A stretch of DNA of 64,000 nucleotides from RGIG5612 sp964528825 (GTDB lineage: Bacteria; Bacillota; Clostridia; Lachnospirales; Lachnospiraceae): contig CAZGVB010000004.1 of assembly GCA_964528825.1 (NCBI GenBank), forward strand, positions 20,771 to 84,770, given 5' to 3'. Every line of letters starts with the position of its first letter. The first letter of the stretch is position 1. Under the pieces are notes generated by a model. It had not been told where the DNA came from, searched no databases, and worked only from the letters and a program-made list of their open reading frames with translations. Of this stretch, positions 8,460-17,806 are shown one piece after another. Position numbers and translations under genes: made by a program.

Positions 8460-10502
8460 TCAAAGCATCAGTCTACCGTCTTCATTTAAAATATTTTTCA
8501 TGGCATCTTTCTCTTTGTCGGAAAGTCTGACATCATTTTCAAATATAGCAGTCACCGCGTCATTTGCATCTTTTGCTATTTTTTCATCTGTATATGGATC
8601 AAAGAATCTAAATGCAAGTTCGCCGCTTTGTCTAAGTCCCGTAAACTCCCCGGGGCCTCTAAGTGCAAGATCTTTTGAGGCTATTTCAAAGCCGTTGCTT
8701 GAGTTCTTTAATATATCCAATCTTTTTTTTGCATTATCCGATCTGTTATTGCTGACAAAAATACAATAGCTTTGGGCATCACCTCTGCCGACTCTTCCCC
8801 TAAGCTGGTGAAGTGCTGCCAGACCGAATCTATCGGCATCCTCTATCAACATCACGGTAGCATTCGGTACATCAACACCGACTTCCACGACCGTAGTAGA
8901 TACAAGGACCTGGATTCTGCCTTCAGAAAAGTCCGACATAACCTTATTTTTTTGATCAGCACGCATTTTTCCATGAATCAGTCCGATTTTTATATTCTTT
9001 GGAAAGATGTCATTAAGCATTTCATAATAATCAACGGCATTATTGGCATTTAAGCCTTCGGATTGCTCAATAAGCGGACATATAATATATGCCTGATGAC
9101 CGGCCTTTACCTCTCTGATAATGAGCTTGTATGCGTTTTCTTTATAAGAATCATCTATTATGGCATTTTTTATTTTTTTTCTTGATACAGGCACCTCATC
9201 AATAACCGAAACATCCATATGACCGTAAATGATCAAGGCAAGTGTACGCGGTATAGGCGTCGCACTCATTACAATGATATGCGGCTTGTTCCCTTTGCAG
9301 CAAAGAGTCTGCCTTTGCTTAAGTCCGAATCTGTGCTGTTCATCTGTAACAACAAGAGCAAGATCCTTATATTTCACCTTATCCTGTATAAGAGCATGTG
9401 TACCGACGACCAGATCGATCCTTCCGTATTCGAGTGCATCATAGACTACTTTTTTTTCAAGCATTGTCATACTGCCTGTAAGCAGAGCAACCTTCAGATC
9501 GATATTATACTTATTAAACAGGCCGGTGATCGTATTGTAATGCTGCTTTGCCAGCACCTCCGTCGGTGCCATGATTGCTGCTTGTGCACCGGAAAATGCC
9601 GTATTCATGCAAGCCGCAAGCGCTACTATGGTCTTGCCCGAGCCGACATCTCCCTGAATAAGCCTGTTCATAACCCTTCCCGATGACATATCATTTGCTA
9701 TTTCATCTGTTACTCTTCTTTGTGCGGCTGTAAGTTCAAATGGAAGGCTTTCAAGAAAAGCCTCTGTCTTATGAGATACACAGATCCTGCGTCCGGAAAG
9801 ATCATCTGTCTTTTTTTCATGTACTTTCATTTGAAGTATAAAGAAAAAAATTTCTTCAAATGAAGCCCTTTTAAGCGCCGTATTGAGCATATTTTTGTCT
9901 TTCGGAAAATGAAGCCATGTGATCATATCAGATTTTTCGCATATACCATATCTGTATCTGATGCTTGCGGGAATCGCATCGTCAGATATATATTCGTCCT
10001 GCTTTATCTCATCAAGTACCTGATGTACGGCTTTTGAGATCTGAGTATTGGTGATTCCTTTTATAAGCGGATAAATGGGCTGAAGGCTTTTCATCTTTTC
10101 ATTATATTCATCGATATTATAAAGCTTGGGCTGGTCCATCTGCAGGCTGCCTGTTTTGCGGCTTAATCTTCCTCTTGCGATCAACATGTCGCCGATACTT
10201 ATATTAGAGACCATAAACGGTGCATTAAACCATACTATTCGAAGTTTTCCGCCAAATTCATCATATAATATTGCTGTTGTAAGTGTTCTTTTCCCTATAC
10301 GTCTTGTAACCGGCTTTTGCATAAACATTCCTTTAACAGCAGCAAAGGTTTTATATTCTATACAAGAAATAGCCAGAGGCTCTTCAAAGGTTTCATAATC
10401 TCTCGGAAAATAAAGCATTAGATCCCTTATATCATTTATGCCCATCTTTGACAGCAAATCTTCTGTTTTACTACCAATTCCTTTTAATGAGCTGAGTTTC
10501 AT
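8460..10502 (-). CDS. recG: ATP-dependent DNA helicase RecG
   Basis: Remodels stalled replication forks and branched recombination intermediates. The 680-residue protein has the N-terminal wedge/OB domain, Walker A GDVGSGKT (284-291), the DEQH box in VVTDEQHRFG, motif III SATPIPRT, and the motif VI region QLRGRVGRG. The length is normal. In many Firmicutes recG sits close behind yloU-fakA; here the liv operon lies between them. A GGAG element about 13 nt before the ATG is a rather distant ribosome binding site. A candidate extended -10 promoter overlaps the livF terminator. Confidence 0.96.
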   Translation of the reverse strand: MKLSSLKGIGSKTEDLLSKMGINDIRDLMLYFPRDYETFEEPLAISCIEYKTFAAVKGMFMQKPVTRRIGKRTLTTAILYDEFGGKLRIVWFNAPFMVSNISIGDMLIARGRLSRKTGSLQMDQPKLYNIDEYNEKMKSLQPIYPLIKGITNTQISKAVHQVLDEIKQDEYISDDAIPASIRYRYGICEKSDMITWLHFPKDKNMLNTALKRASFEEIFFFILQMKVHEKKTDDLSGRRICVSHKTEAFLESLPFELTAAQRRVTDEIANDMSSGRVMNRLIQGDVGSGKTIVALAACMNTAFSGAQAAIMAPTEVLAKQHYNTITGLFNKYNIDLKVALLTGSMTMLEKKVVYDALEYGRIDLVVGTHALIQDKVKYKDLALVVTDEQHRFGLKQRQTLCCKGNKPHIIVMSATPIPRTLALIIYGHMDVSVIDEVPVSRKKIKNAIIDDSYKENAYKLIIREVKAGHQAYIICPLIEQSEGLNANNAVDYYEMLNDIFPKNIKIGLIHGKMRADQKNKVMSDFSEGRIQVLVSTTVVEVGVDVPNATVMLIEDADRFGLAALHQLRGRVGRGDAQSYCIFVSNNRSDNAKKRLDILKNSSNGFEIASKDLALRGPGEFTGLRQSGELAFRFFDPYTDEKIAKDANDAVTAIFENDVRLSDKEKDAMKNILNEDGRLML

Positions 10503-10553
10503 TTAATCAGATTTTCTCCGTTACCATAAACTTGAGCGATAACACCCATGACT

Positions 10554-10562
10554 ATTATAACA
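10554..10562 (-). promoter_or_regulatory. Candidate extended -10 promoter for recG
   Basis: On the minus strand the sequence TGTTATAAT fits an extended -10 element (TGnTATAAT), about 52 nt upstream of the recG ATG and inside the tail of the livF terminator. No good -35 box is visible. Confidence 0.4.
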
Positions 10563-10589
10563 AAAGAGGCTCGGCAATAAAACCGAACC
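10561..10589 (-). terminator. Rho-independent terminator after livF
   Basis: A 7-bp stem with one G-U pair (10568-10574 with 10583-10589) is followed on the minus strand by TCTTTTG. It lies about 52 nt past the livF stop codon and ends the liv transcript. Confidence 0.7.
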
Positions 10590-10641
10590 CCTTGATAATC
10601 CTATCTGTATAAAGCAGCACTTTTGCTACATAAAATCCACG

Positions 10642-11349
10642 TCAACCGCCAAGGTATGCCTTTTGAACCTGTTCTGACTTTATAAGCTCTTGACCCGTTC
10701 CACTGAGCGTGATGCTGCCTGATTCAAGTACATATGCTCTGTTTGCAATAGAAAGTGCCATTCTGGCATTTTGTTCAACAAGCAATATAGTTGTTCCCGC
10801 CTGATGCAGATTGCTGATAATAGTAAATATCTCATCAACAAATATCGGAGCAAGACCCATTGAAGGTTCATCAAGCATCAATATCTTTGGCATCGACATC
10901 ATAGCTCGGCCCATTGCAAGCATTTGCTGCTCACCGCCGGAAAGTGTCCCGGCTATCTGCTTGCGTCTTTCCTTCAGCCTCGGGAAATGTTCATAGACAA
11001 TCTCAAGTGATGATGCGATAGAATTCTTGGGTGCTGTATAAGCCCCCATAGCAATATTTTCTTCAACGCTCATCTGAAGGAATATCCTTCTTCCCTCAGG
11101 ACATTGTGCAATGCCCATTCCGACTATCTTATGTGCCGGAACATTGCCTATATTCTTGTCTTTAAAGGTTATCGATCCTGTCTTGCTTCTCAGCAATCCC
11201 GATATTGTCTGCAATGTCGTGCTCTTTCCCGCACCGTTCGATCCGATGAGAGTTACTATTTCACCTTCATTGACATCAAAGGAAATATTCTTTACCGCAT
11301 GTATATTTCCATAATATACATTTATATCTTCCACCTTAAGAAAACTCAT
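10642..11349 (-). CDS. livF: Branched-chain amino-acid ABC transporter ATP-binding protein LivF
   Basis: One of the two ATPases of a LIV-type (HAAT family) importer, on the cytoplasmic face of LivH-LivM. It has Walker A GSNGAGKST, the signature LSGGEQQM, and Walker B ILMLDEPSMGLAP. I start at the ATG at 11347-11349, giving a normal 235 residues. It has a GGGGGG ribosome binding site and begins one base after the livG stop. The reading frame extends 14 codons upstream into livG, which I reject. It is the last gene of the operon, with a terminator downstream. Confidence 0.95.
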   Translation of the reverse strand: MSFLKVEDINVYYGNIHAVKNISFDVNEGEIVTLIGSNGAGKSTTLQTISGLLRSKTGSITFKDKNIGNVPAHKIVGMGIAQCPEGRRIFLQMSVEENIAMGAYTAPKNSIASSLEIVYEHFPRLKERRKQIAGTLSGGEQQMLAMGRAMMSMPKILMLDEPSMGLAPIFVDEIFTIISNLHQAGTTILLVEQNARMALSIANRAYVLESGSITLSGTGQELIKSEQVQKAYLGG

Positions 11350-11350
11350 G

Positions 11351-12208
11351 CTATTCCCCCCTGTTCTTGCCGAGATAGGCCTCAATAACATCAGGATTAG
11401 ACTGAATCTCCTCAGCAGTTCCTTTTGCGATTATCTTACCGAAATTCAATACGCATATTCCTTCACATATACCCATTACAAGCTTCATATCATGTTCGAT
11501 AAGAAGAATGGCTATCTGGAACTCATCACGTATCTTGGCAATATTTTCCATAAGCTCAAGAGTTTCATTCGGATTCATACCTGCTGCAGGCTCATCCAGC
11601 AGCAAAAGTGAAGGATTTGTTGCAAGAGCTCTTACAATCTCAAGACGTCTTTGGGCTCCATACGGAAGGGCTCCTGCCTTCCAATCGGCTTTATCTGTCA
11701 TGTCGAATATGGAGAGCAATTCCATGGCACGCTCATGCATTTCTTTTTCAATCTTCCAATATCTCGGCAGCCTAAATATACCTTCAGCGGTCGTATATCT
11801 GCAATTGTTATGAAGTCCGACCTTAACATTATCCTCGACAGTAAGATCATTATACAATCTGATATTCTGAAAGGTACGGGCAATACCCATTTTATTTATC
11901 TGTACGGTATTTTTACCCGCTGTATCCTCACCATTCAAAAGAATCGTACCTGATGTCGGCTGATATACCTTTGTTAAGAGGTTAAATACCGTTGTCTTAC
12001 CTGCCCCGTTCGGGCCTATAAGACCCGCTATCTCTGTTTTGCCGATTATGAGATTGAAATCATCTACGGCAGTAAGACCGCCGAATTTTATACCGAGATG
12101 TCTGCATTCCAATACAGGAAGCTTGCCTATATCTTGCTCAGGCACGATAGCATCACTCGGAAATGTCACCATTTTGCTTTTCTTTATCTTATCGGAGCTG
12201 TATGCCAT
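11351..12208 (-). CDS. livG: Branched-chain amino-acid ABC transporter ATP-binding protein LivG
   Basis: The second ATPase of the LIV-type importer. It shows Walker A GPNGAGKTT, Walker B LLLLDEPAAGMNP, and the LivG-typical degenerate signature LPYGAQRRLEIVRAL in place of LSGGQ. An N-terminal extension of about 30 residues precedes the nucleotide-binding domain (285 residues, versus about 255 usual), which is common among clostridial members. It follows livM with a 1-nt gap and precedes livF with a 1-nt gap, so all are tightly coupled. Confidence 0.95.
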   Translation of the reverse strand: MAYSSDKIKKSKMVTFPSDAIVPEQDIGKLPVLECRHLGIKFGGLTAVDDFNLIIGKTEIAGLIGPNGAGKTTVFNLLTKVYQPTSGTILLNGEDTAGKNTVQINKMGIARTFQNIRLYNDLTVEDNVKVGLHNNCRYTTAEGIFRLPRYWKIEKEMHERAMELLSIFDMTDKADWKAGALPYGAQRRLEIVRALATNPSLLLLDEPAAGMNPNETLELMENIAKIRDEFQIAILLIEHDMKLVMGICEGICVLNFGKIIAKGTAEEIQSNPDVIEAYLGKNRGE

Positions 12209-12209
12209 C

Positions 12210-13286
12210 TTATCTCACCTCCTCATTTTTTTTGCGTCCCGGAGTCAAGCGCGATATAAATGCACGCATCTTTGATGAATTGGTAGCGATCATAACTACT
12301 ATAAGAACTATCGCATATACAAGCATTCTGTAATCGCCAAACTCCCTGAAGAGCTCAGGAAGACAGTATAAAATTACCGTTGCTATAATTGAACCGGTCA
12401 TGTTGCCAAGCCCGCCGAGAACAACATAAACAAGGATCAGTATTGAAGTATTGAAATTGAATTTTGTCGCAACAAGACTTGAAAGATTAAGTCCGTAAAG
12501 AGCACCTGCAGCGCCTGCGATAGCCGCTGAAAGTACAAATGCGATCATCTTGTATTTCGTAATATTAAGACCGTTAGACTGTGCGGCAATGCGATTGTCT
12601 CTTATTGCCATGACAGCACGCCCTGTACGGCTGTTGATAAAGTTGTATGCAATGATAAGTGCTATCAGTATAAGAATCGCTCCCGCTAAAAAGGTGGAGA
12701 TTGTCTGTGTACCGGTCGCACCTTGTGCTCCCTTTATGATCGTTATTCCGTCGCTTTCGAGATTAAGATCCGCAACACTCTTATTACCTTTGAGATTGAA
12801 CAATATATGCAATCCTTTTGAATCATATCCGACAATAAGGCAGTTCACGATCTCTTTAATGATCTCGCCAAATGCCAAAGTGACGATAGCCAGATAATCT
12901 CCCTGCAGCCTGAGTACGGGAATACCGATTAAAAATCCTATCACAGCAGCAAAAACAGCTCCGATCAGAATTGCAAGAATAAGCCTTACAACTGCCGAAG
13001 GGATCTGCGCTGAAAGGCTCTGTGAGACGATTATGCCTGTAAATGCACCTACACTCATAAAGCCGGCATGTCCGAGAGAAAGCTCACCCATGATTCCGAC
13101 GCATAGATTAAGTGAGATAGCCATAACTATATAAGCACATACCGGAACAAGCAAACCGCTTATCTGTCTGTTTAAAGCGCCTGTACTTGAAAGTATGAAT
13201 ATCAGCGCTGAAGCTGCTATTACACCGCCATACGTAATATAACGATTGCGGGATGATTTGTTTTTTAATATATTTTTCATATTCAT
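12210..13286 (-). CDS. livM: Branched-chain amino-acid ABC transporter permease LivM
   Basis: One of the two membrane-spanning subunits of the importer. The 358-residue protein has many hydrophobic helices and the family motif NLCVGIMGELSLGHAGFMSVGAF (about residues 60-82), plus the cytoplasmic ATPase-contact region near GRAVMAIRDNRIAAQSNGLN. It begins 7 nt after livH and ends 1 nt before livG. Confidence 0.95.
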   Translation of the reverse strand: MNMKNILKNKSSRNRYITYGGVIAASALIFILSSTGALNRQISGLLVPVCAYIVMAISLNLCVGIMGELSLGHAGFMSVGAFTGIIVSQSLSAQIPSAVVRLILAILIGAVFAAVIGFLIGIPVLRLQGDYLAIVTLAFGEIIKEIVNCLIVGYDSKGLHILFNLKGNKSVADLNLESDGITIIKGAQGATGTQTISTFLAGAILILIALIIAYNFINSRTGRAVMAIRDNRIAAQSNGLNITKYKMIAFVLSAAIAGAAGALYGLNLSSLVATKFNFNTSILILVYVVLGGLGNMTGSIIATVILYCLPELFREFGDYRMLVYAIVLIVVMIATNSSKMRAFISRLTPGRKKNEEVR

Positions 13287-13293
13287 CCCCCTA

Positions 13294-14172
13294 TCATACT
13301 TTCTCTGTTATCTTTTTACCAAGCAAACCTGTAGGCTTAACAAGAAGAACAATTATAAGAACCGCAAAAACAATAGAATTCGATAATTGTGAAGAAATAT
13401 ATGCTCTTCCGAATATTTCAATGACACCGAGTATAAGTCCGCCAAGAAATGCTCCCGGTATAGAACCGATGCCTCCGAAAACGGCAGCAGTAAATGCCTT
13501 TATTCCCGGCATAGATCCCGTTGTCGGTTGAAGTATGGGATATGATGTGCAAAGCAATACACCTGCTATAGCGGCCAAAGCCGAGCCTATAGCAAACGTA
13601 ACCGATATTGTCATGTTGACATTTATACCCATGAGCTGAGCAGCACCTCTGTCTTCCGAACATGCTCTCATTGCTTTTCCCATCTTACTTTTCTTAATAA
13701 ATGCCGAAAGTCCCACCATGATCACGATACATGCAAGTACAGTAACAATTGACGCGGTAGAGATCGTAAGTGTTCCGTCAAATAAAGAAATAGTTCCGCT
13801 TATGAACGGCACATATGATACAGGATTTGCCCCGAATATGAGCTGGGCGGAGTTTTGCAAAAAATAAGAAACGCCAATGGCCGTTATCAAAACAGCAAGT
13901 GACGTTGCCTGTCTCAAAGGCCTGTATGCCAAGCCCTCGATCAAAATACCCAAAACGGTGCAGACGATTACAGCCAGGATAACTGCAAGCCAGCCGGGTA
14001 ATCCCCAACTGTTCAATGCTATAAACGATATGTATCCGCCGACCATGATAACATCACCATGTGCAAAATTCAGCATTTTTGCGATGCCATAAACCATTGT
14101 ATATCCAAGTGCTATGATTGCATATACACTTCCAAGGCTTATGCCGCTTATAAGATACGAAAGAAAAGTCAC
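13294..14172 (-). CDS. livH: Branched-chain amino-acid ABC transporter permease LivH
   Basis: The other membrane subunit of the importer, 292 residues. It has the LivH hallmark GSVYAIIALGYTMVYGIAKMLNFAHGD near the N-terminus and the ATPase-contact segment MGKAMRACSEDRGAAQLMGIN. The start is a GTG at 14170-14172, preceded by AAGGGGA about 6 nt upstream. It is separated from the binding-protein gene by 118 nt containing a strong hairpin. Confidence 0.95.
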   Translation of the reverse strand: MTFLSYLISGISLGSVYAIIALGYTMVYGIAKMLNFAHGDVIMVGGYISFIALNSWGLPGWLAVILAVIVCTVLGILIEGLAYRPLRQATSLAVLITAIGVSYFLQNSAQLIFGANPVSYVPFISGTISLFDGTLTISTASIVTVLACIVIMVGLSAFIKKSKMGKAMRACSEDRGAAQLMGINVNMTISVTFAIGSALAAIAGVLLCTSYPILQPTTGSMPGIKAFTAAVFGGIGSIPGAFLGGLILGVIEIFGRAYISSQLSNSIVFAVLIIVLLVKPTGLLGKKITEKV

Positions 14173-14198
14173 GATCGTTCCCCTTATTTACAAATACA

Positions 14199-14227
14199 GC
14201 TGCCGGGTTCCCTTTGAGCCCGGCAGC
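14199..14227 (-). promoter_or_regulatory. Hairpin between livJ and livH (attenuator or mRNA stabiliser)
   Basis: A perfect 9-bp GC-rich stem (GCTGCCGGG at 14199-14207, complement at 14219-14227) has an 11-nt loop and is followed on the minus strand by TGTATTTGT, only weakly U-rich. Similar hairpins after binding-protein genes in other importers raise the binding protein relative to the permease. That role here is inference. Confidence 0.6.
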
Positions 14228-14290
14228 AACCATATACAGTCCTGTTATCGGATCTGTATATGAATTATTTACCGATAAAAACTTGATCTG

Positions 14291-15487
14291 TTACGGAGTA
14301 ACATAGACACCGTCTTTGATAACGACAGCTCTCGGTTCCTTGGAAACAGCGCCCGTAGAATCCCAAGTCATTCCCGTACCTGTAAGACCGTCAACTGAAA
14401 TCTCAGTCATAACAGGTATAAGAGCCTCGCAGATATCCTCAGCTGACATATCAGCTGTAACGCCAGCCTTCTGAATAGCTGCATAAACAACATAAACAGC
14501 ATCATAACCATCAGCAGCAAACTGGTTCGGTGTCTCGCCGTATTTATCCTGGTATGTTGCAACAAAGTTTTGTGTAGACTCATCCTCTGCATCAGCTGAG
14601 AAAGGTGTAAGAAGAAGTACTCCCTCTGCAAGTGATGTATCGAAGCCATCCATTGTAAGGATACCGTCCATACCGTCAACACCAAACCATATAGGCTCAT
14701 ATCCTTGCTTATTTGCCTCAGCGAATATGCTTGATGCCGGCTGATAATACATCGGCAGGAAAACTATATCGCATCCGGCATCCTTTGCAGCAGTTACCTG
14801 AACCGAAAAGTCTGTAGATGTATCATTTGTAAATGTTCCGCACTCAACATATTCAACGCCAAGCTCTTTTGCTGTTGTGATGAACATGTCATGAATTCCC
14901 TGAGAATATGCGTCATCATTTTTATAAATGATACCAACCTTTTTGCCTGCATAATTTTCGGAAATATATTGTGCTGATGCTTTACCTTGGTTCGGATCTG
15001 TAAAGCAAACCTGGAATACATTATCTTTGCCATCAATAACATCTGTTGAAGATGCTGACGGTGTTATTTCGAAAATCCTGTCACTGTATGTTTCAGAAGA
15101 TACAGCTATGCAAGGTGTAGTAGTTACCGTTCCGACGAGTATCTGCATTCCCCAGTCAACAAGAGTATTATATGCATTTACCGATGTTTCAGCATCATGA
15201 ACATCATCCTCTGACTGAAATTCAAATTGGATGTCTCCGCCAAGTGCATTGATCTCGTCAACAGCGATCTGAGCGCCACGCATTGCAGCATTTCCGTAAA
15301 TAGCAGCATCTCCTGTAAGAGGTCCTATACCGCCAAGCTTGAAAGCTGTAGCTGTATTCCCCTCAGATCCTCCCTGAGATGAGCTTCCGTTAGATGTGCC
15401 GGAATCTGTGCCGCCGCATGCGGCAAGACCTGATACAGTAAGTGCCAATACAAGTGCAGCACTTAAAGCCTTTGTAACCTTTCTCAT
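14291..15487 (-). CDS. livJ: Branched-chain amino-acid ABC transporter substrate-binding lipoprotein
   Basis: An extracellular lipid-anchored receptor that captures the ligand and delivers it to LivHM. The 398-residue protein starts with a lipoprotein signal peptide, with the acylated cysteine at about C24 in LAAC. A Ser/Gly-rich linker follows, then a type I periplasmic-binding fold opening with KLGGIGPLTGDAAIYG. AGGAGG lies 9 nt before the ATG. It is the first gene of the liv operon, with its own promoter at 15524-15552. Leucine, isoleucine or valine is the default ligand guess, but this family also takes other amino acids and amides. Confidence 0.93.
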   Translation of the reverse strand: MRKVTKALSAALVLALTVSGLAACGGTDSGTSNGSSSQGGSEGNTATAFKLGGIGPLTGDAAIYGNAAMRGAQIAVDEINALGGDIQFEFQSEDDVHDAETSVNAYNTLVDWGMQILVGTVTTTPCIAVSSETYSDRIFEITPSASSTDVIDGKDNVFQVCFTDPNQGKASAQYISENYAGKKVGIIYKNDDAYSQGIHDMFITTAKELGVEYVECGTFTNDTSTDFSVQVTAAKDAGCDIVFLPMYYQPASSIFAEANKQGYEPIWFGVDGMDGILTMDGFDTSLAEGVLLLTPFSADAEDESTQNFVATYQDKYGETPNQFAADGYDAVYVVYAAIQKAGVTADMSAEDICEALIPVMTEISVDGLTGTGMTWDSTGAVSKEPRAVVIKDGVYVTP

Positions 15488-15523
15488 AATAATTTTCCTC
15501 CTAAAATTTCATAAATCTTGTAC

Positions 15524-15552
15524 ATGTTACCACTAACAGCTTGTGATTTCAA
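15524..15552 (-). promoter_or_regulatory. Candidate sigma-A promoter for livJHMGF
   Basis: On the minus strand TTGAAA (15547-15552) and TAACAT (15524-15529) have a 17-nt spacer and a TG one base before the -10 box. It lies about 37 nt upstream of the livJ ATG. Found by eye. Confidence 0.5.
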
Positions 15553-15598
15553 TATTTTTATTCAAATGATACTGTGTTGAATTTTAACGAAAAAATCA

Positions 15599-17290
15599 TC
15601 ATTCGACCGAAATAAAATAGTAATAAATCGGCTGTCCTCCGTAAACCAACTCTACCTCTGCATCGTTGCATTTGCCCTCTACAGCCTTTGCAACTGCCTC
15701 GGCATCTGCCTCTGTCACATCCTTACCATAATAGATGGTAACGATCTCCGAATCAGCATCTACGAGCTCCGTGATCGTCTCCTCTGCAGCTTTTTTAAGA
15801 TCCTTACCGGCAGAAAGGAGTTTGCCTTCTCCGATACCCATATAATCGCCCTTATTTATATTCTTACCGTAAAGCTCCGTATCACGCACAGCATATGTGA
15901 TCTCCGCAGACTTAACACGAGCTAATGCTTCTGTCATAAGCTTCTCGTTTTCCGTATCTGACGCCGCGTCATCATAATTGATAAGAGCAGTTATCCCCTG
16001 GGTGATGGACTTTGTGGGTATAATGACAATATTTTTATCGTTGCATAGATTTTTAGCCTGTTTTGCAGCCATTATTATATTGCCGTTATTGGGAAATACG
16101 AAAACAGTCTCGGCATTCACCTCATCTATCGCAGAAAGTATATCCTCGGTGCTCGGATTCATAGTCTGGCCACCTTCAACTATCTTATCTACTCCAAGCT
16201 CTGAATATATCTTAACTAATCCATCCCCTGCGCATATTGCGACAAAGCCATTTTTCTTCTTTTTCTTTTTCAGTGCTTCTCTCTTATTTTCCTGTATGGC
16301 AGCCTGTGCCCTGTCAGCCTCTTTAATGACCTTCTCATTATGCTCCTCACGCATATTGTCAACCTTCATGCTGGTGAGCTGACCATATTCAAGTCCCTTT
16401 TCAAAAGCCTGACCCGGATGGTTTGTATGTACATGAATCTTGATTATATTGTCCATTGCAACACAAACAAGTGAATCGCCTATAGAGCTGAGAAAAGACT
16501 TTATGTTATCAATATCATTTTCACTCGGTTCCTTGTCGGCCATGACAATAAATTCGGTGCAATAGCCGTACTTGATATCCGATGTTGCGATATTTGATGA
16601 GTCAACGACTCTCTCACCCGAATATGTTCTTACAGATTCGCCACGTGATGCTGAAATATCATATGACGTTTCTTTTCCATAGAAACCATCTATCGCTCCC
16701 TTGAATATCTCTACAAGACCCTGACCGCCTGAGTCTACTACTCCGGCCTCCTTCAATACCGGCAGCATCTCGGGTGTTTTAAGAAGTATCTGTTCAGAAT
16801 ATTTAAGGATCTCATTAAAGAATTCTCCCAATGATATATTCTCACCCGCAAGTTCCGTTGCCTTTGTGGCTGCCGCCTTTGCAACCGTAAGGATAGTTCC
16901 CTCTTTTGGTTTCATTACTGCCTTATATGCAGTTGCAACCGCATGATCCATTGCCTCAGCCAAAGCTTTTTTATCAAGTTTGTCTTTTCCCGAAGCTACC
17001 TTAACAAATCCGCGGCAAAGCTGCGAAGTTATTACTCCCGAATTTCCTCTTGCTCCTCTCAATGTTCCCATTGAGATCTTTGAACAAAGATCGCTCATTG
17101 AGGCGTTTGTCTGAAGCTGATTGATCTCCTTAACGGCAGAAAGCATTGTAAGAGTCATATTTGTTCCTGTATCGCCATCCGGAACAGGAAAGACATTCAA
17201 TTCATTTATCCATTCTTTTTTTGACTCAAGGTTACTTACTCCTGCAAGAAACATTCTGCGCAGGATGACTGAATCTATATAATCTATCAC
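15599..17290 (-). CDS. fakA: Fatty-acid kinase catalytic subunit FakA (DAK2 domain, YloV)
   Basis: FakA phosphorylates fatty acids bound to FakB so they can enter phospholipid synthesis. The 563-residue protein has the N-terminal DAK2 nucleotide-binding domain with the conserved NVFPVPDGDTGTNM (about 31-44), a middle domain, and a C-terminal domain ending in the family's GGQPIYYYFISVE. A lysine-rich patch (about residues 340-348) lies between domains. The start is a GTG at 17288-17290 with AGGAGGG upstream. It follows yloU by 14 nt, as in many Firmicutes. No fakB is in the window. Confidence 0.93.
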   Translation of the reverse strand: MIDYIDSVILRRMFLAGVSNLESKKEWINELNVFPVPDGDTGTNMTLTMLSAVKEINQLQTNASMSDLCSKISMGTLRGARGNSGVITSQLCRGFVKVASGKDKLDKKALAEAMDHAVATAYKAVMKPKEGTILTVAKAAATKATELAGENISLGEFFNEILKYSEQILLKTPEMLPVLKEAGVVDSGGQGLVEIFKGAIDGFYGKETSYDISASRGESVRTYSGERVVDSSNIATSDIKYGYCTEFIVMADKEPSENDIDNIKSFLSSIGDSLVCVAMDNIIKIHVHTNHPGQAFEKGLEYGQLTSMKVDNMREEHNEKVIKEADRAQAAIQENKREALKKKKKKNGFVAICAGDGLVKIYSELGVDKIVEGGQTMNPSTEDILSAIDEVNAETVFVFPNNGNIIMAAKQAKNLCNDKNIVIIPTKSITQGITALINYDDAASDTENEKLMTEALARVKSAEITYAVRDTELYGKNINKGDYMGIGEGKLLSAGKDLKKAAEETITELVDADSEIVTIYYGKDVTEADAEAVAKAVEGKCNDAEVELVYGGQPIYYYFISVE

Positions 17291-17304
17291 CTAATGTGCC
17301 CTCC

Positions 17305-17661
17305 TCAATCAATAACTCTTACACCTTCAACAAAGATATTTATCTTTTTAACTTTGAATCCGGTAGAGTTTTCAACAGAGTATTTCACGTTTGAAATGAG
17401 ATTTTCGGTCACTGCCGCTATGGATACGCCATATGCGATGAGAATATGAAAATCTATTGTCACCTCATTGCCTTCAACTACAACATTAATTCCCTTTGAT
17501 ATGCTGTTTCTGGTAAGAAGTTTGGCAAGTCCGTCCCTATGGCTTATTGCGGCCATGCCTATTATACCGAAACATTCGAGAGCAGTGAATCCGGCGATCC
17601 TGGCAATAACTCTATTGTCAATTACTACTTTTCCATACTCCGTAGTGAAGCTTCCGTTCAT
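17305..17661 (-). CDS. yloU: Asp23/Gls24 family protein YloU
   Basis: A 118-residue member of the Asp23/Gls24 (DUF322) family, covering nearly the whole protein. Family features include the N-terminal TEYGKVVIDNRVIARIAG and the central VTIDFHILIAYGVSI. Members are linked to alkaline or envelope stress, and YloU is almost always encoded next to FakA, as here; its biochemical role is not settled. A promoter at 17735-17763 appears to drive yloU-fakA. AAGGAGAG lies just upstream of the ATG. Confidence 0.93.
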   Translation of the reverse strand: MNGSFTTEYGKVVIDNRVIARIAGFTALECFGIIGMAAISHRDGLAKLLTRNSISKGINVVVEGNEVTIDFHILIAYGVSIAAVTENLISNVKYSVENSTGFKVKKINIFVEGVRVID

Positions 17662-17734
17662 TTTTTCTCTCCTTATATTTTATTTTGACCATTACAATCA
17701 TGCATCTGATGCACCCAGGCTCAAAACCTAAGGG

Positions 17735-17763
17735 ATTATATAACATTATGCGTAAAATGTAAA
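17735..17763 (-). promoter_or_regulatory. Sigma-A promoter for yloU-fakA
   Basis: On the minus strand TTTACA (17758-17763) and a perfect TATAAT (17735-17740) have a 17-nt spacer, about 74 nt upstream of the yloU ATG. The leader contains a 13-nt palindromic element (TGCATCTGATGCA, near 17701-17713). Confidence 0.65.
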
Positions 17764-17806
17764 ATAACACATGTATATCCCATTGTCGGTATTTCCAGCC
17801 GGCATT

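Noticed and set aside
9219..9686. A 155-codon open frame on the plus strand opposite recG
   Set aside because: recG motifs are continuous through this region and the opposite frame has no recognisable features.
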